From Deltaproteobacteria bacterium (GTDB lineage: Bacteria; Myxococcota_A; Polyangia; Haliangiales; Haliangiaceae), in NCBI GenBank assembly GCA_025353585.1, contig JANXOM010000017.1, positions 1 through 56,673 on the forward strand: a DNA stretch of 56,673 bases, in the 5' to 3' direction. Below, piece after piece: positions 25,301 to 34,000 of this stretch. The notes below the pieces were generated by a model that worked only from the letters and a program-made list of their open reading frames with translations, was not told where the DNA came from and made no database searches. Position numbers and translations under genes: made by a program. Position 1 is the first letter of the stretch. Each line of letters opens with the position of its first letter.

Positions 25301-26312
25301 CGCGCTCGCCGCCGCGTTCACGACCGCGCGGGCCGCAGATCCGACGGACTTCGGCGAGCCCGCAGATCCCGATGCCGCGCCGATCGCCGAGCTCGAGGCG
25401 CGCGGCAGCGAGAGCGTGCTCGGTGATGCGCTCGGCCTGCTCGCGAGCGATCCGGCCACCGGGTTGCGCGCCGCGGTCGCGCTCGGCGTGGTCGGCGCGA
25501 TTCCCGCCATCGACGCCACGCAATGGCCGGCACAAGTCACCCGAGCCACCGCGGCACTCGCTGCCCGTCAAGCTCGGCTTGCCGCGCTGGCCCCGGCGTC
25601 GCCGGCGCTCGCCGATCGCGCCACGCGTGCGCTCGCGCGAATTCGCATCTTGTACGGCGACGAACTGCTCGCCGTTCCGCGGTTCCAGCTCGCGACGACC
25701 GCGATTGCACAGAGCTTCGCGGAGCAGGCGTCGCTCGTCCTGGACCCGAGCGAGCCAGCAACGTGGCTCGCGCAGATCGGCGCGAGCCGCGGCGAGGCGG
25801 CGGCGTTCGAGCGCGCGGTGTTCGTGGCAGGTGTCGTGAGCGGCGATCCTGCGCCGGCGTTGCGTGTCGCGCAGCTACCCCATCGCGCCGGCTCGGCGTG
25901 GATCGGCCGCGCGGTGTTCGCCGACGCCTCGCCACCGACCGCGCGCCGCAGCTTCGCGATCCACGCGCCGCTCGGCGTCGATCTCGCGCAGCCGATCGCT
26001 GGGATCTTCGTCGACGCTTGGAGCGAGGTCGTGCCGGCGGCCACGCAAACGACCGCGCTCGCGTTCCAGATCGATCAGCCACACGCAGCGCCGCCGCAAG
26101 CGATCCTGCTTGCGGTGCCGCCGGATCCGAGCGTCGCGACGTGGACCGATGACGCGATCGAGGCGACGGTGCGCGAAGCGCTCGCGCTCGCCAAGCTGCG
26201 ACTCGTCGATGGCGATCTGATCGGCACCGCGGCTCACTTCCTGCCCGCGCTCTACTTCGCAATCAACCTCGCCAACGACACGGCATCGACTGACTTCACC
26301 GGAGGCCGATAG
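22365..26312 (+). CDS. Giant protein of unknown function (1315 aa), second gene of the operon
   Basis: Begins MTLATTLPIALLPVRVETRF at an ATG overlapping the previous stop. The N-terminal 200 residues hold conserved-looking blocks (LWVRIYPDQIHVDAHEPELT; LPDRWTIVVQTPDG). They are followed by LRVGRTPYGILPIAPLASW near residue 345 and a very long Ala-rich helical region. The C-terminus carries RSFAIHAPLGVDLAQPIAG and AHFLPALYFAINLAND. There is no signal peptide, no transmembrane segment and no recognisable catalytic motif. Size, lack of export signal and coupling to two similar proteins suggest a structural component of a complex. The stop TAG overlaps the GTG of the next gene (TAGTG). Confidence 0.7.
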   Translation: MTLATTLPIALLPVRVETRFMAAELWVRIYPDQIHVDAHEPELTVTERAAWTAWRASAKDLAAWRALVGAVTAPRAAYLAQLPDAATPASRPDSWSRAALARLLPDRWTIVVQTPDGAAPIRTAIAKVTPDLAVGLAPDDAGTLAPDAVTLAPATAWLADFDAAVTAGMAARIPISAQDGPFDIVVFGVRDRAPAAETAALAALLDAHHYTDGLGVLAPGTPTSFTDGEVPPWSSERATAEATFAAEVGASLAPAGSAGAAIAAAIGVPGTQLAHADPGAMPAWSVADAEAQAMHAALWPATLGYFFEQMLDGAALPAAAIERVRQLFVAHVRSAGPLPTLRVGRTPYGILPIAPLASWRADKNAASDAAIVGILRALRTSWDAAAGSAPKLAAGASNQDVARVLAMEPVSSEYVGRSVIGAAYATHLYDFIQHPLTAAWWTAHAVRANAGWTAARLAGVDNRLARATYADSHFSIKGPIAQATLDDHPLSPNYLATLGAATLEQIRAAPELAPATPLLYRLLRHGAMAAYLAAARRATAPMPLDPELIGFATGAAPWTWLDATKRATLDTARASGTGDPAFVAVWPALAALASATSTRLDQLARQALDLCSHRLDAWVTALATERLNALRAATPSGIYIGAYGFVSGVTRASATPVATLPAGEPAPLVAASLPGGFIHAPSLDHATTGAILRSGYVAHRGDAATSFAIDLRSSRVRSATEILDAVRAGDSLGAVLGRRVERALLASTAPALWSYLLPLRELVAGAATAAADRTPVDGYVLATRARAGLPWGQQGLPATGSAEATAIAAIVATNDDALDALGDLLVAESVHQLARGNPERNAATLDTIALGAQPPAELGVIDVPARGIGLTHAIFALVPASSKATGWTATPRATAEPALEAWCASVLGAAAQYRVTVTVGTTSEVVGFDTLGLGALDLVRLASTDELGAWILDRVHGTAIDAARISGARSFDDAMLVGAALAAAFTTARAADPTDFGEPADPDAAPIAELEARGSESVLGDALGLLASDPATGLRAAVALGVVGAIPAIDATQWPAQVTRATAALAARQARLAALAPASPALADRATRALARIRILYGDELLAVPRFQLATTAIAQSFAEQASLVLDPSEPATWLAQIGASRGEAAAFERAVFVAGVVSGDPAPALRVAQLPHRAGSAWIGRAVFADASPPTARRSFAIHAPLGVDLAQPIAGIFVDAWSEVVPAATQTTALAFQIDQPHAAPPQAILLAVPPDPSVATWTDDAIEATVREALALAKLRLVDGDLIGTAAHFLPALYFAINLANDTASTDFTGGR

Positions 26313-27865
26313 TGCCACCGTCGATCACGAGCTGGGTCCGGCTCGAGCCGCGCGCGCGCGACGCGGATCTCGCCGCCGGCGCCGAAGCGAGGCTTCACGA
26401 TCCGCTCTGGCTGCTCGCGCGCCAGTGGCAGCTCGGCGAGCTGTCGGGCGCGGATGCAGGCTCCGCGATCACTGCGCGCACGCGGCTCGACGTCGCGGCC
26501 GTCGACGGGCTTCGCGCCGCCGGTGCGAGCTGGAGCACGTTCGACCCCGCTCGCACGCCGCTGGAGATCGCGCTCGCCGATCCGATCGCCACCCTCGATC
26601 GTCGCGCACGCGACGGCCGGATGTTGTGGGCGATGCTCCCACCGGCGGCCGCGGCGCTGTTTCTTTCGAAGTATCCGCTCGCGGTCGATGCCGCGGCACT
26701 CGACGCCGCCGCTCGACGCTACGCCGCCGTGATGGCGGGGCGCGTGCCCGACGGCGATGCCGTTGCAGGCGAGATCGCGCCGATCCTCGCCGCTGGTGAC
26801 TTCCCGGCAACGTTCGGGCTCGATGCCGCGAGCATCGCCTCGGTCTCTGCGACGTGTCGAGCCTGGCTTGCACGTCGCAGCACGAGCCAAGGCACCTGGC
26901 GCTCCGATCAGCTCGCCTACGCGTTCGAGGCGCGTGCCGGTTCGACGCGGCTCGTCGCCCCTCGTCACGATGGCGGCACGGTTACGTGGACCGACGTCGA
27001 CGCGCTGCCTCTGGACGCGACACCGCCGATGCCTGCCGCGCCGATCGTCTCGACCGCGCTGCCGTCGCACGTCCGCTACCGCGGCGCACCCGCTCGACGT
27101 TACTGGGATCTCGAGGACGGCGCGGTCATCTGGCCCGCCGTGACAGCCGGCCCGGGCGACGTCGGGCGGCTGTTGATGATCGAGCTCGGGCTCACGTTCG
27201 CCGATGACTGGCTCGTCGTGCCGATCGAGCTACGCACCGGCTCGGTCGCGCGCGTGCTGTCGCACGTCGTGACCGACACGTTCGGCGTGCGTCAGCTCGT
27301 CTCGCCGACGACCGACCTCGACGGCCCGAACGCGGCCTGGCACTTCTGTGAGCTCGCGCGAGACGCCTCGCTGCCGGGGCCGCTCGTCTTGATCGCGCCG
27401 ACCGTCAGCGCGCTCGTGGGGCCAGTCGTCGATGCGATCGATTTCGCGAGCGATGCCGTCGCCAATGTGCTCTGGGCGATCGATCGCACGATTCTCGGCG
27501 AGGACGGTGTCGGTCGCGCGCCGCCGTCCGCCGCCCCGCTCGCCCCTGCGGCGGGCTCGACGCTCGTGTACACGCTCGGCCCGGACATTTCGGCGACGTG
27601 CCATCCCTATCGTCTGCACACCGGCGCGATGGGCCTCGAGCTCGCGCTTGCCGCGATTCCCGGCCAACCGCTGGTCGCGCGTGCCGAGTTGCCCCCGACG
27701 ATCGCGATCGGCGCACTACCGCAGCGCGCCGCACGGCTGCAACGCAGGGCGACGCTCGTGCGTGCGAGCGACGGCTCCTATCACCTCGTCGTACGTCACG
27801 ACGTGATCGACATCGCGCCGCCGTCGCTGCCGGCACTCGCATTCGATCAGGTCCAGACCGCCTGA
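26312..27865 (+). CDS. Protein of unknown function with the DPLWLLARQWQLGE signature
   Basis: A 517-aa protein from GTG 26312, with GGAGG at 26301-26305 as a strong ribosome site. The N-terminus reads SWVRLEPRARDADLAAG then DPLWLLARQWQLGELSGADA. I recall closely similar signatures at the start of uncharacterised proteins in actinobacteria, but no named family. Other blocks are FADDWLVVPIELRTGSVARV, ATCHPYRLHTGAMGLELA and HLVVRHDVIDIAPPSLPA. No export signal or catalytic motif is visible. It is the last gene of a tightly coupled operon with the 917- and 1315-aa proteins. The stop is followed by two further in-frame TGA codons. Confidence 0.75.
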   Translation: MPPSITSWVRLEPRARDADLAAGAEARLHDPLWLLARQWQLGELSGADAGSAITARTRLDVAAVDGLRAAGASWSTFDPARTPLEIALADPIATLDRRARDGRMLWAMLPPAAAALFLSKYPLAVDAAALDAAARRYAAVMAGRVPDGDAVAGEIAPILAAGDFPATFGLDAASIASVSATCRAWLARRSTSQGTWRSDQLAYAFEARAGSTRLVAPRHDGGTVTWTDVDALPLDATPPMPAAPIVSTALPSHVRYRGAPARRYWDLEDGAVIWPAVTAGPGDVGRLLMIELGLTFADDWLVVPIELRTGSVARVLSHVVTDTFGVRQLVSPTTDLDGPNAAWHFCELARDASLPGPLVLIAPTVSALVGPVVDAIDFASDAVANVLWAIDRTILGEDGVGRAPPSAAPLAPAAGSTLVYTLGPDISATCHPYRLHTGAMGLELALAAIPGQPLVARAELPPTIAIGALPQRAARLQRRATLVRASDGSYHLVVRHDVIDIAPPSLPALAFDQVQTA

Positions 27866-27866
27866 G

Positions 27867-27894
27867 CCTGACCTTGACCAAGCCGGGCCCGAAG
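27867..27894 (+). repeat. 28-nt repeat, copy 2
   Basis: Differs from 12972-12999 at one base. It begins two bases after the stop codon of the preceding gene and is in a frame that could encode LTLTKPGPK but has no start. It is probably a transferred fragment of a DUF6714-like gene. Confidence 0.65.
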
Positions 27895-28040
27895 ATCGTT
27901 GGTTGTGCGCGGGGGTGGATTTTGCCACGCCGCAGCCGATCCGGCCGGATCAGGCCAGACGGAGGCGGACAGGGGATCGAGCTAACCTACGAAGACTGCT
28001 GCAAGGCCACGTGATTCAAGTTGAATACTCACGGTCTTCG

Positions 28041-28066
28041 TCGGGTTCGAGTCCCCCCGCTCGCAC
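28041..28066 (+). other. tRNA 3'-end-like relic (T-arm and acceptor strand)
   Basis: GGGTTCGAGTCC is the canonical T-loop of a tRNA, followed by CCCCGCTCGCA as a possible acceptor strand. Only three of five T-stem pairs form, no matching GCGAGCG acceptor 5' strand or D-arm occurs within 100 bases upstream, and CCA is absent. It is not a functional tRNA. Such 3' fragments are typical attachment-site remnants of integrated elements. Confidence 0.4.
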
Positions 28067-28271
28067 TTCTTGAGCCACCGGACGTCCGGTAACTCCTCGA
28101 CCGAACGAACCCCGCCGCGCGGCCCGATCCGCACCGCGGTCGCAAAGTTGACCGGCACCGGCAGCGTCACGGCTTCGTCGCGCACGCCCCGGGCCGGTCG
28201 CCGCCGCGGCCCTCCTTCGTCGCGACCTGCCCTTGCCCGTTCTGGGCCACCTGCTACCGTCGGTAGGGCCG

Positions 28272-29243
28272 ATGCGGGCTAGCGATTTCCCGGACGACCA
28301 GACCCAGCCGCAGCAGGCCGCCGGGTACAACTTCCGGGCGGGCGCCACGATCGACCAGCGCTACACCCTGCTGCGGCTGCTCGGCAAGGGCGGCATGGGC
28401 GAGGTGTGGGAGGCGCGGCACGCGACGCTCGATCGGCTGGTGGCGCTCAAGCTCGTCCGCGTGGGGGGTGAGATGCGGGTGCGCCTCCTCCACGAGGCCA
28501 AGCTGCTCGCCAGCCTGCACCACTCCGCGATCGTCTCCGTCCACGACGCGGGCGTCACCGCCGACGGCGTCGGCTACCTCGCGATGGACGTGCTCGTCGG
28601 TACCAGCCTGGCCACGCGGCTGGAGCACGGTCGGCTCGCGGTCCGCGAGGGCGTCGCCCTGTTCGTCGAGCTGCTGACGGGGCTCGAGGCCGCGCATGCC
28701 GCCGGCATCGTTCACCGGGACATCAAGCCAGACAACGTGCTCCTCGTCGCTCGCGGAGGCCGCCAGGCCCCGACGCTGATCGACTTCGGGATCGCCGTCC
28801 CCATCGCGGGCGCGGGGGCGCACGTCGATCTCGCCGGGACGCCGGTGTACATGGCGCCCGAGCAGCTGACCGGCCAGGCCTGCGACCAGCGGACCGACAT
28901 CTGGTCGACGTGCGTCAGCCTGTACGAGACCGTCACCGGCCGGATGCCATTCTCCGGCGCCGACCTCGCCGGCACCGCGCAGCAGGTGATCGAGCTCCCG
29001 CTGTCCTACCCCACCGATGTCGCTGACTTCGACGGCCGGCTCTGGGCGATCGTCACGCGCGGTCTCCGCAAGGCGCCCGCGGACCGCATCGGCTCGGCGA
29101 CCGAGCTCCGGACCGCGCTCGCGGCCTGGCTCGCGCAGGGCCTGGGCGCGGGGACGCCGCCGCCCCCGCCGCGCCCGAACCCGGGCGTTCTCACCCTGTC
29201 CCCGTTCGCCGCGCTGATCCGCAAGAAGCTGACCGAGAGTTGA
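28272..29243 (+). CDS. Hanks-type Ser/Thr protein kinase
   Basis: A 323-aa soluble kinase. ATG 28272 (MRASDFPDDQTQ) is preferred over a TTG 39 bases upstream. All catalytic motifs are present: GKGGMGEVWEA, the lysine in LVALKLVR, HRDIKPDNVLL, LIDFGIAV and GTPVYMAPEQLTG. The C-terminus has a Pro-rich stretch and a short basic helix (ALIRKKLTES) instead of a transmembrane helix, so it is cytosolic. Only seven bases separate it from the next gene, which encodes a PYP-like PAS/V4R protein. The pair therefore looks like a sensor and kinase unit, though physical interaction is inference. Confidence 0.9.
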   Translation: MRASDFPDDQTQPQQAAGYNFRAGATIDQRYTLLRLLGKGGMGEVWEARHATLDRLVALKLVRVGGEMRVRLLHEAKLLASLHHSAIVSVHDAGVTADGVGYLAMDVLVGTSLATRLEHGRLAVREGVALFVELLTGLEAAHAAGIVHRDIKPDNVLLVARGGRQAPTLIDFGIAVPIAGAGAHVDLAGTPVYMAPEQLTGQACDQRTDIWSTCVSLYETVTGRMPFSGADLAGTAQQVIELPLSYPTDVADFDGRLWAIVTRGLRKAPADRIGSATELRTALAAWLAQGLGAGTPPPPPRPNPGVLTLSPFAALIRKKLTES

Positions 29244-29250
29244 CCCCACC

Positions 29251-30342
29251 ATGCTCGAATTGATCCCGTCCGCGGCCATGCGCAACACGTTCGACGTGCT
29301 CACGATCGACGAGCGCACCGACCAGGAGCTCGACACGCTCCCGTTCGGCGTGATCGGGCTCGATCGCGAAGGCACGATCCTGCGCTACAACCTCTACGAG
29401 GCGCAGTTCGCGCGCCTCGACCGCAACCAGGTGCTCGGCCGCGGCTTCTTCACCGAAGTCGCGCGCTGCACGCGCGGAGAGGTGTTCGAGGGGCAGTTCC
29501 GCAAGGGCGTCGCGTCCGATGCCACCGGTAGCCTCGCGCGCTTCCCCTTCATCTTCGACTTCAAGTTCGGCGCCCAGGAAGTCGAGGTCGAGATCGTGCG
29601 GCCGCCGGGCGCGCCGCGGTTCTATCTGCTCATCAATCGGATGCGCGTGGGCCCGGCGCGGCCGGTCGCGGCGGATCAGCTCGCCATCCAGCAGCGCGAG
29701 CTGGCGCCCGACGAGCTGACGCGGGGCGTCCGCCGCGATCCTGTCGAGCGACGGATCGTCGAGGTGCCGTGGGCCTTCTTTGCGGCGCTCCGCGCGACGT
29801 GCGACCAGCTGGCGCCGGGGACCTGGCAGATGTTCTGCGCCGAGTGGGGCGTGCAGTACGGCCGGCGGCTCGCGATCGACCTCGAGAATGAAGCGATCGA
29901 GCGGAGCGGCCAGAGCGTGGGCGAGCTCCCGATGAACGACTTCGCCGCGATGCTGTCGCGGCGGCTCGCGCAGCAGGGCATGGGCCGCGCGACCTTCGAC
30001 TTCGTGGCCATCCGCGACGGCCTGCTCGTCATCCAGATGTCGCGCAGCATGCTCGCGGAGGCGGCGCCGCGCGGGCGCGCGAGCGCGCCGGACCCGATCG
30101 CGGATCTCGCCTGCCCGCTCCTCGCGGGCATCTTCGGCGCTGTCATCGGGCACGTGGCCGGGCGGCGGCTCGTGGGCCGAGAGGTGGCGTGTGGCTCGGC
30201 GGGCGGGGGCTCGTGCTCCTTCATCATCACCGGCCACGGGCGCCGCAAGACGGTGGACGACGCGCTGACCTCGGGCGTGCGCGGCGTGGACGCCGTCCGC
30301 GAGGTCCTCGCGCGCGCGCCGGCCGGAGCCCAGGATGAGTGA
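29251..30342 (+). CDS. PYP-like PAS domain fused to a V4R domain
   Basis: A 363-aa protein. Residues about 28-130 resemble photoactive yellow protein: LPFGVIGLDREGTILRYN, then FFTEVARCTRGEVFEGQF. Aligned by eye to PYP with a constant offset of four, Tyr42, Glu46 and the chromophore-binding Cys69 correspond to Tyr46, Glu50 and Cys73 here. Thr50 and Arg52 of PYP are replaced by Ala and Leu. The C-terminal half (about 170-340) is a V4R domain with CPLLAGIFGAVIGHVAGR and the Cys-rich end REVACGSAGGGSCSF, a small-molecule-binding module. A light or redox sensor that binds p-coumarate-like chromophore is possible. No tyrosine ammonia lyase or CoA ligase for chromophore synthesis is in the window. 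Coupled to the upstream kinase. Confidence 0.75.
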   Translation: MLELIPSAAMRNTFDVLTIDERTDQELDTLPFGVIGLDREGTILRYNLYEAQFARLDRNQVLGRGFFTEVARCTRGEVFEGQFRKGVASDATGSLARFPFIFDFKFGAQEVEVEIVRPPGAPRFYLLINRMRVGPARPVAADQLAIQQRELAPDELTRGVRRDPVERRIVEVPWAFFAALRATCDQLAPGTWQMFCAEWGVQYGRRLAIDLENEAIERSGQSVGELPMNDFAAMLSRRLAQQGMGRATFDFVAIRDGLLVIQMSRSMLAEAAPRGRASAPDPIADLACPLLAGIFGAVIGHVAGRRLVGREVACGSAGGGSCSFIITGHGRRKTVDDALTSGVRGVDAVREVLARAPAGAQDE

Positions 30343-30499
30343 CGGGCGGCCCCCGGCCCCGCTGCCGTTGATCCGGAACCTCGATGCGCGGTTCGTGGCG
30401 GCGCCCAGCGGCGCGCTCCTGTCGAAGATCGCGTGGTCGGGGCCGCGGCTCGACCCGGCCGCGCTGTCCGCCCGCAGCATGCTGGCCTGGCTGCGCTGA
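30335..30499 (+). CDS. Small protein of unknown function (54 aa)
   Basis: Starts at an ATG inside the end of the PYP-like gene (ATGAGTGA overlap) and ends at TGA 30497-30499. The sequence begins MSDGRPPAPLPLIRNLDARF and ends ARSMLAWLR. The overlap and its position at the end of the kinase/PYP operon favour a real gene. There are no recognisable motifs, and in such GC-rich DNA chance openness cannot be excluded. Confidence 0.45.
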   Translation: MSDGRPPAPLPLIRNLDARFVAAPSGALLSKIAWSGPRLDPAALSARSMLAWLR

Positions 30500-30610
30500 T
30501 CCGCGGTTGGCGCGCGTTACCGCACCACCGAGCGCGTGAGCCCGGTCAGCGCCCGGAGGCGTCTCCGAGCGCGTCGGGGTCGCGGCACCGTCGTTGCTAA
30601 GCACCGGGCC

Positions 30611-31093
30611 ATGACCAAGATGATCTGGATTGCCTGCGTGGCCGCCGCGCTGACCACGGGGGCGTGCAAGAAGAAGCAGGACGACACCGACAAGGCCGCC
30701 GCCGAGGTGACGGCCACCGCGGACCAGGTGAAGGACCAGCGCAAGGACTACGACAAGACGATGACCGACAAGGGAGCCTCGGTGAAGGAGCTCGACAAGG
30801 CGGAGGGCGACCTCGCCGCCGCGAAGACCGACCTCGCGGCCGCACGCGACAAGTACACGATCACCGTCAAGGACCGCCTCGCGAAGCTCGACCTGAAGAT
30901 GCAGCAGCTCCAGGCGCGCGGGGACGCGAAGTCCAAGCAGACCGCCGCCGCGCTCGCCACGCGCCGCGCCGAGCTCGCAGCGAAGGTCGATGCCGCCAAG
31001 GCCCACGCCGCCGCCGATTGGGACACGTTCACCAAGGACGTCGACAACGGCTTCGACGCGGCCGAGAAGGACGTGAACGACGCCCTCAAGTAG
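30611..31093 (+). CDS. Small lipoprotein with a long coiled coil
   Basis: A 160-aa protein with a signal peptide and lipobox (LTTGACKKKQ). After Cys it is almost entirely Ala/Lys/Asp/Glu heptads (DLAAAKTDLAAARDKY; AELAAKVDAAKAHAAADW), so a lipid-anchored coiled coil in the periplasm is likely, reminiscent of Lpp-like spacers but longer. Its first 13 coding bases and the upstream TTGCT-GCAC-GGGCC sequence match those of the lipoprotein gene at 43860. The end overlaps the convergent M36 peptidase gene by eight bases. Confidence 0.75.
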   Translation: MTKMIWIACVAAALTTGACKKKQDDTDKAAAEVTATADQVKDQRKDYDKTMTDKGASVKELDKAEGDLAAAKTDLAAARDKYTITVKDRLAKLDLKMQQLQARGDAKSKQTAAALATRRAELAAKVDAAKAHAAADWDTFTKDVDNGFDAAEKDVNDALK

Positions 31094-34000
31094 CCCGGCT
31101 CGCTCGAGACGGCACGAGCCGCCGCCGGCGGCGCCGCAGCAGCAGGCCGCCCACCAGCGCGACGGCCGCGACGGTCCCGCGCGACAGCGGCGCCGCGTTG
31201 CAGCACCCGGCGCCCTCCTCGGGCGCGAGGATCCCGTGGGCCTCGCAGGTGCCGGTGCTCGGCCGCGCAGCGCCGAACGGCCCGTTGGAGATGCCGGAGA
31301 TCAGCACGTCGTCGATGTCCCAGCCGGCCGCGCTCTGGGCCTGGTCGGTGCCGACCGCGAAGCGCAGCCGCACGGTCTTGCCCGCGAGCTTGCGGCCGAA
31401 CGCCAGCGTGACCTCGTCGGTCGCGGGATACGACGGGTTCTGGTGCGTGTAGCCCACGCGGCCCGCGAGCGGGTTCCCCGCCTGATCGCCCAGCTTGTCG
31501 GGGCCATAGCCCGGGCTCGCGAGCGTCGAGACATCGACCCAGGTCGCGCCGTCGTCCGTCGACACCTCGATCACGCCGCCGTCCCACGCCGTCGCGTTGG
31601 AGTACTCGAACGAGTAGCGGTGCGTGAACGTCACCGTGAAGTCGCGATCGCCATCCACGTCCAGCGGCGGCGACGCGAGCGAGCTCGTGCCCGCCTGCCC
31701 GAGATCCGCGCCGTGCCAGGCACCGTCGAGCGCCGTCGGATGCACGTGCTGCCACGCCGTCGCCGAGCTCGCCGTCCACGCGGACCGCGCCGTGTCGAAG
31801 TGATCGTCACGCTCGCCGTCGATCGTGTCGTCGACGTCGAGCCGCAGCGGCACCTTCTGCACGATGCTCGGGTTGCAGCCGTTCGTCGCGGTGACGTGGA
31901 CGTCGATCTCGCCCGCCACCGGCGTCCCCGAGCCGCTGCCGGCGTCGTAGTGCGCGACGAGCATCAGCTCGCGGTGGTCGCCCGGCGCGAGCGTGCCGAC
32001 ATCGGCCGTGTCGACCGTCACCGTCAGCCCCGGCGTGGCCGAGGTCACCGCGACCGCCACGCCGTCCACCGGATCGAACCCGGCGTTGTCGAGCGCCACC
32101 GTGAGCGTCGCGCTCTGCCCGCTGTCGAGCGTCTGGTCCGCCATGCAGCTCGCGTCCGCGACCACGGCCGCGGAGAGCACCGGGTTCCCGTCGAGGATCG
32201 TGCTCTCCACGATCCCCGTGAAGTCCACGGAGTCGCGCGCTGGCGGGATCGCGCAGCTGCCGAGGCCGCGCCGCGCGAACGCGGTGGCGAACAACCGATC
32301 GTCGCCCGGCACCGCCGCGCCGGCCGCGGCGATCAGCGCGTCGCGCATCTCGGTCGGCGTCGCGTCGGGGGGCGCGAGCAGCAGGCCGGCCACGACGTCC
32401 TTCGCCATCCGCGTCCGCGCCGCGTCGAAGTCGCCGACCTCGGCCTGCACCTGCGTGTAGACGTCCCACAACATCGTGGCCCAGATCTCGCCGGCGTTGT
32501 GGACCTCGGAGTTGGCGCCGCCGCCGCCCGAGAGCGGCGCCGTTGTCGGCAGCGCCTGCCCCGCCGCCATGTCGATGAACGTCAGCGGATCGATCGCGAG
32601 GTCCGCCGAGTACGGGACCCGCCGGATCCCGAAGTATCCAGGATTGGGAAACGAGCGCGTGGCGTATTGCGCCAGCGGGAATTCCCCGTGCACGAAGTCG
32701 TCACCGGCGCGCGCCGTCATCATCAGGGCCGAGAAGTCTGCCCAGCCCTCGCTCATCGCGCCGCACATCGTGGTGTTGCACTGCGACAGCCGGTGGTGGA
32801 GATAGTGCCCGTGCTCGTGCGCGATGACGGTGGCGTCGAGGCTGCCGTCGAGATCCGGATCCTGCTGGCGCGCCATCGTCACCGGCGTGGCACCGCTTGC
32901 GAGCTCCGCCCGGAGCGCGGCCCCGTCGGCCTGCGACACCCCCATCACGGCGATCGTGATGGCCGTGGTGATCGTCGTGTCGTCGCCGAGCGGGGGCGGG
33001 GTGCTCGACGCCTGATTGTCCGCGATCACGAGCCCGATCGCGCCCGCGGCCTGCGCGTTCGCCGCCTTCTGCTTGAACGAGCACGTGCCGCGATCGACGA
33101 GCGCGACCTTGCCGCTCGCAGCGGCGCCGAGCGCGCTGCACCCGGTGGTGTCGGCGACCAGGGCGCCGGTGACGGTGTACGTCCCGAGTCCGAACCCCGC
33201 CGTCGACACCGTGACCGGCTTGCCGCCGGCGGTGAACGTGTGGTGATCGCCGCCCGTCCACACGTAGACCTGCATGCGCGGCGACATCCCGTCATCGGGG
33301 GTCGTCATGTTCGCGTTGTTGCGCTGGCCATCGTTCGCCGAGTCCTGCGCCTCGGCGTGGAGCACGTCGCCCTCGATGCCGCCGCGGCCATAGTTCGAGG
33401 CCTGCGCGTTGCCAGCCGTCTCGACGAGGCCCGCGTCGTACCAGAAGTCATGCATGTAGTTCAGCGTGAAGAACAGCGCGGTGATCGACGCCTTCTGCTG
33501 ATCCGGCGAGACGAGCGGGCCCTGCGTGAAGTCGTAGCTGCGGTCGAAGATGCCCGGCGCGGTGACCGACGCGCGGAAGTCGCCCGCCGTGAGCCCGTCG
33601 GGTGCGTTCAGGTCGTCGTACGCGTCGATGTTGTTGCCGTTCGTCTCCGTCGCGCCGGCCGGCAGCCACGGATCGGACGAGCCGCCGCCCGCCGGGTGGT
33701 TCGCTCCCTGGACGGTGACCAGCGCGGACGGCAGCCGACCCGGATAGTCGTCCTGGAGCGTCGGGTGCGGATACGGAACGAAGTCTGCGTTCGGCGAGTC
33801 GTGCGGGTGGAAGTCGGGCGCGCCGTCGGCCCACACGCGGTACGCGAACGCGTCTGCCTCGACGAGCGAGCGGCGGGCGAGCACGCGACCATCAGACGCC
33901 GCCGTAACCACGCGGACCGCGTCGCCATCCTCGAGATACGCCTCGACGAGCCACGCCGCCACCAGCCCGTCGCCATCGCGGTGCCACACGCGCCGCACGC

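Larger units (their letters stand above)
27866..28271. other. Non-coding junction with a repeat, a palindrome and a tRNA-like relic
   Basis: No gene is credible in these 406 bases. From left to right: a 28-nt repeat shared with the DUF6714-like gene (27867-27894), a perfect 14-base palindrome GATCCGGCCGGATC (27938-27951), the nested inverted repeat CGTGATTCA...TGAATACTCACG (about 28010-28033) and a tRNA 3'-end-like sequence (28041-28066). Together these suggest the scar of an old insertion or recombination event between two operons. The short frames here are the usual by-product of a tRNA-like sequence. Confidence 0.45.

Noticed and set aside
27938-27951. Palindrome GATCCGGCCGGATC as a terminator
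   Set aside because: Perfect without a real loop and without a U-run; too weak alone. It is only recorded as part of the junction.
28005-28070. Complete tRNA gene
   Set aside because: Only the T-arm and acceptor 3' strand can be seen; no 5' acceptor or D-arm.
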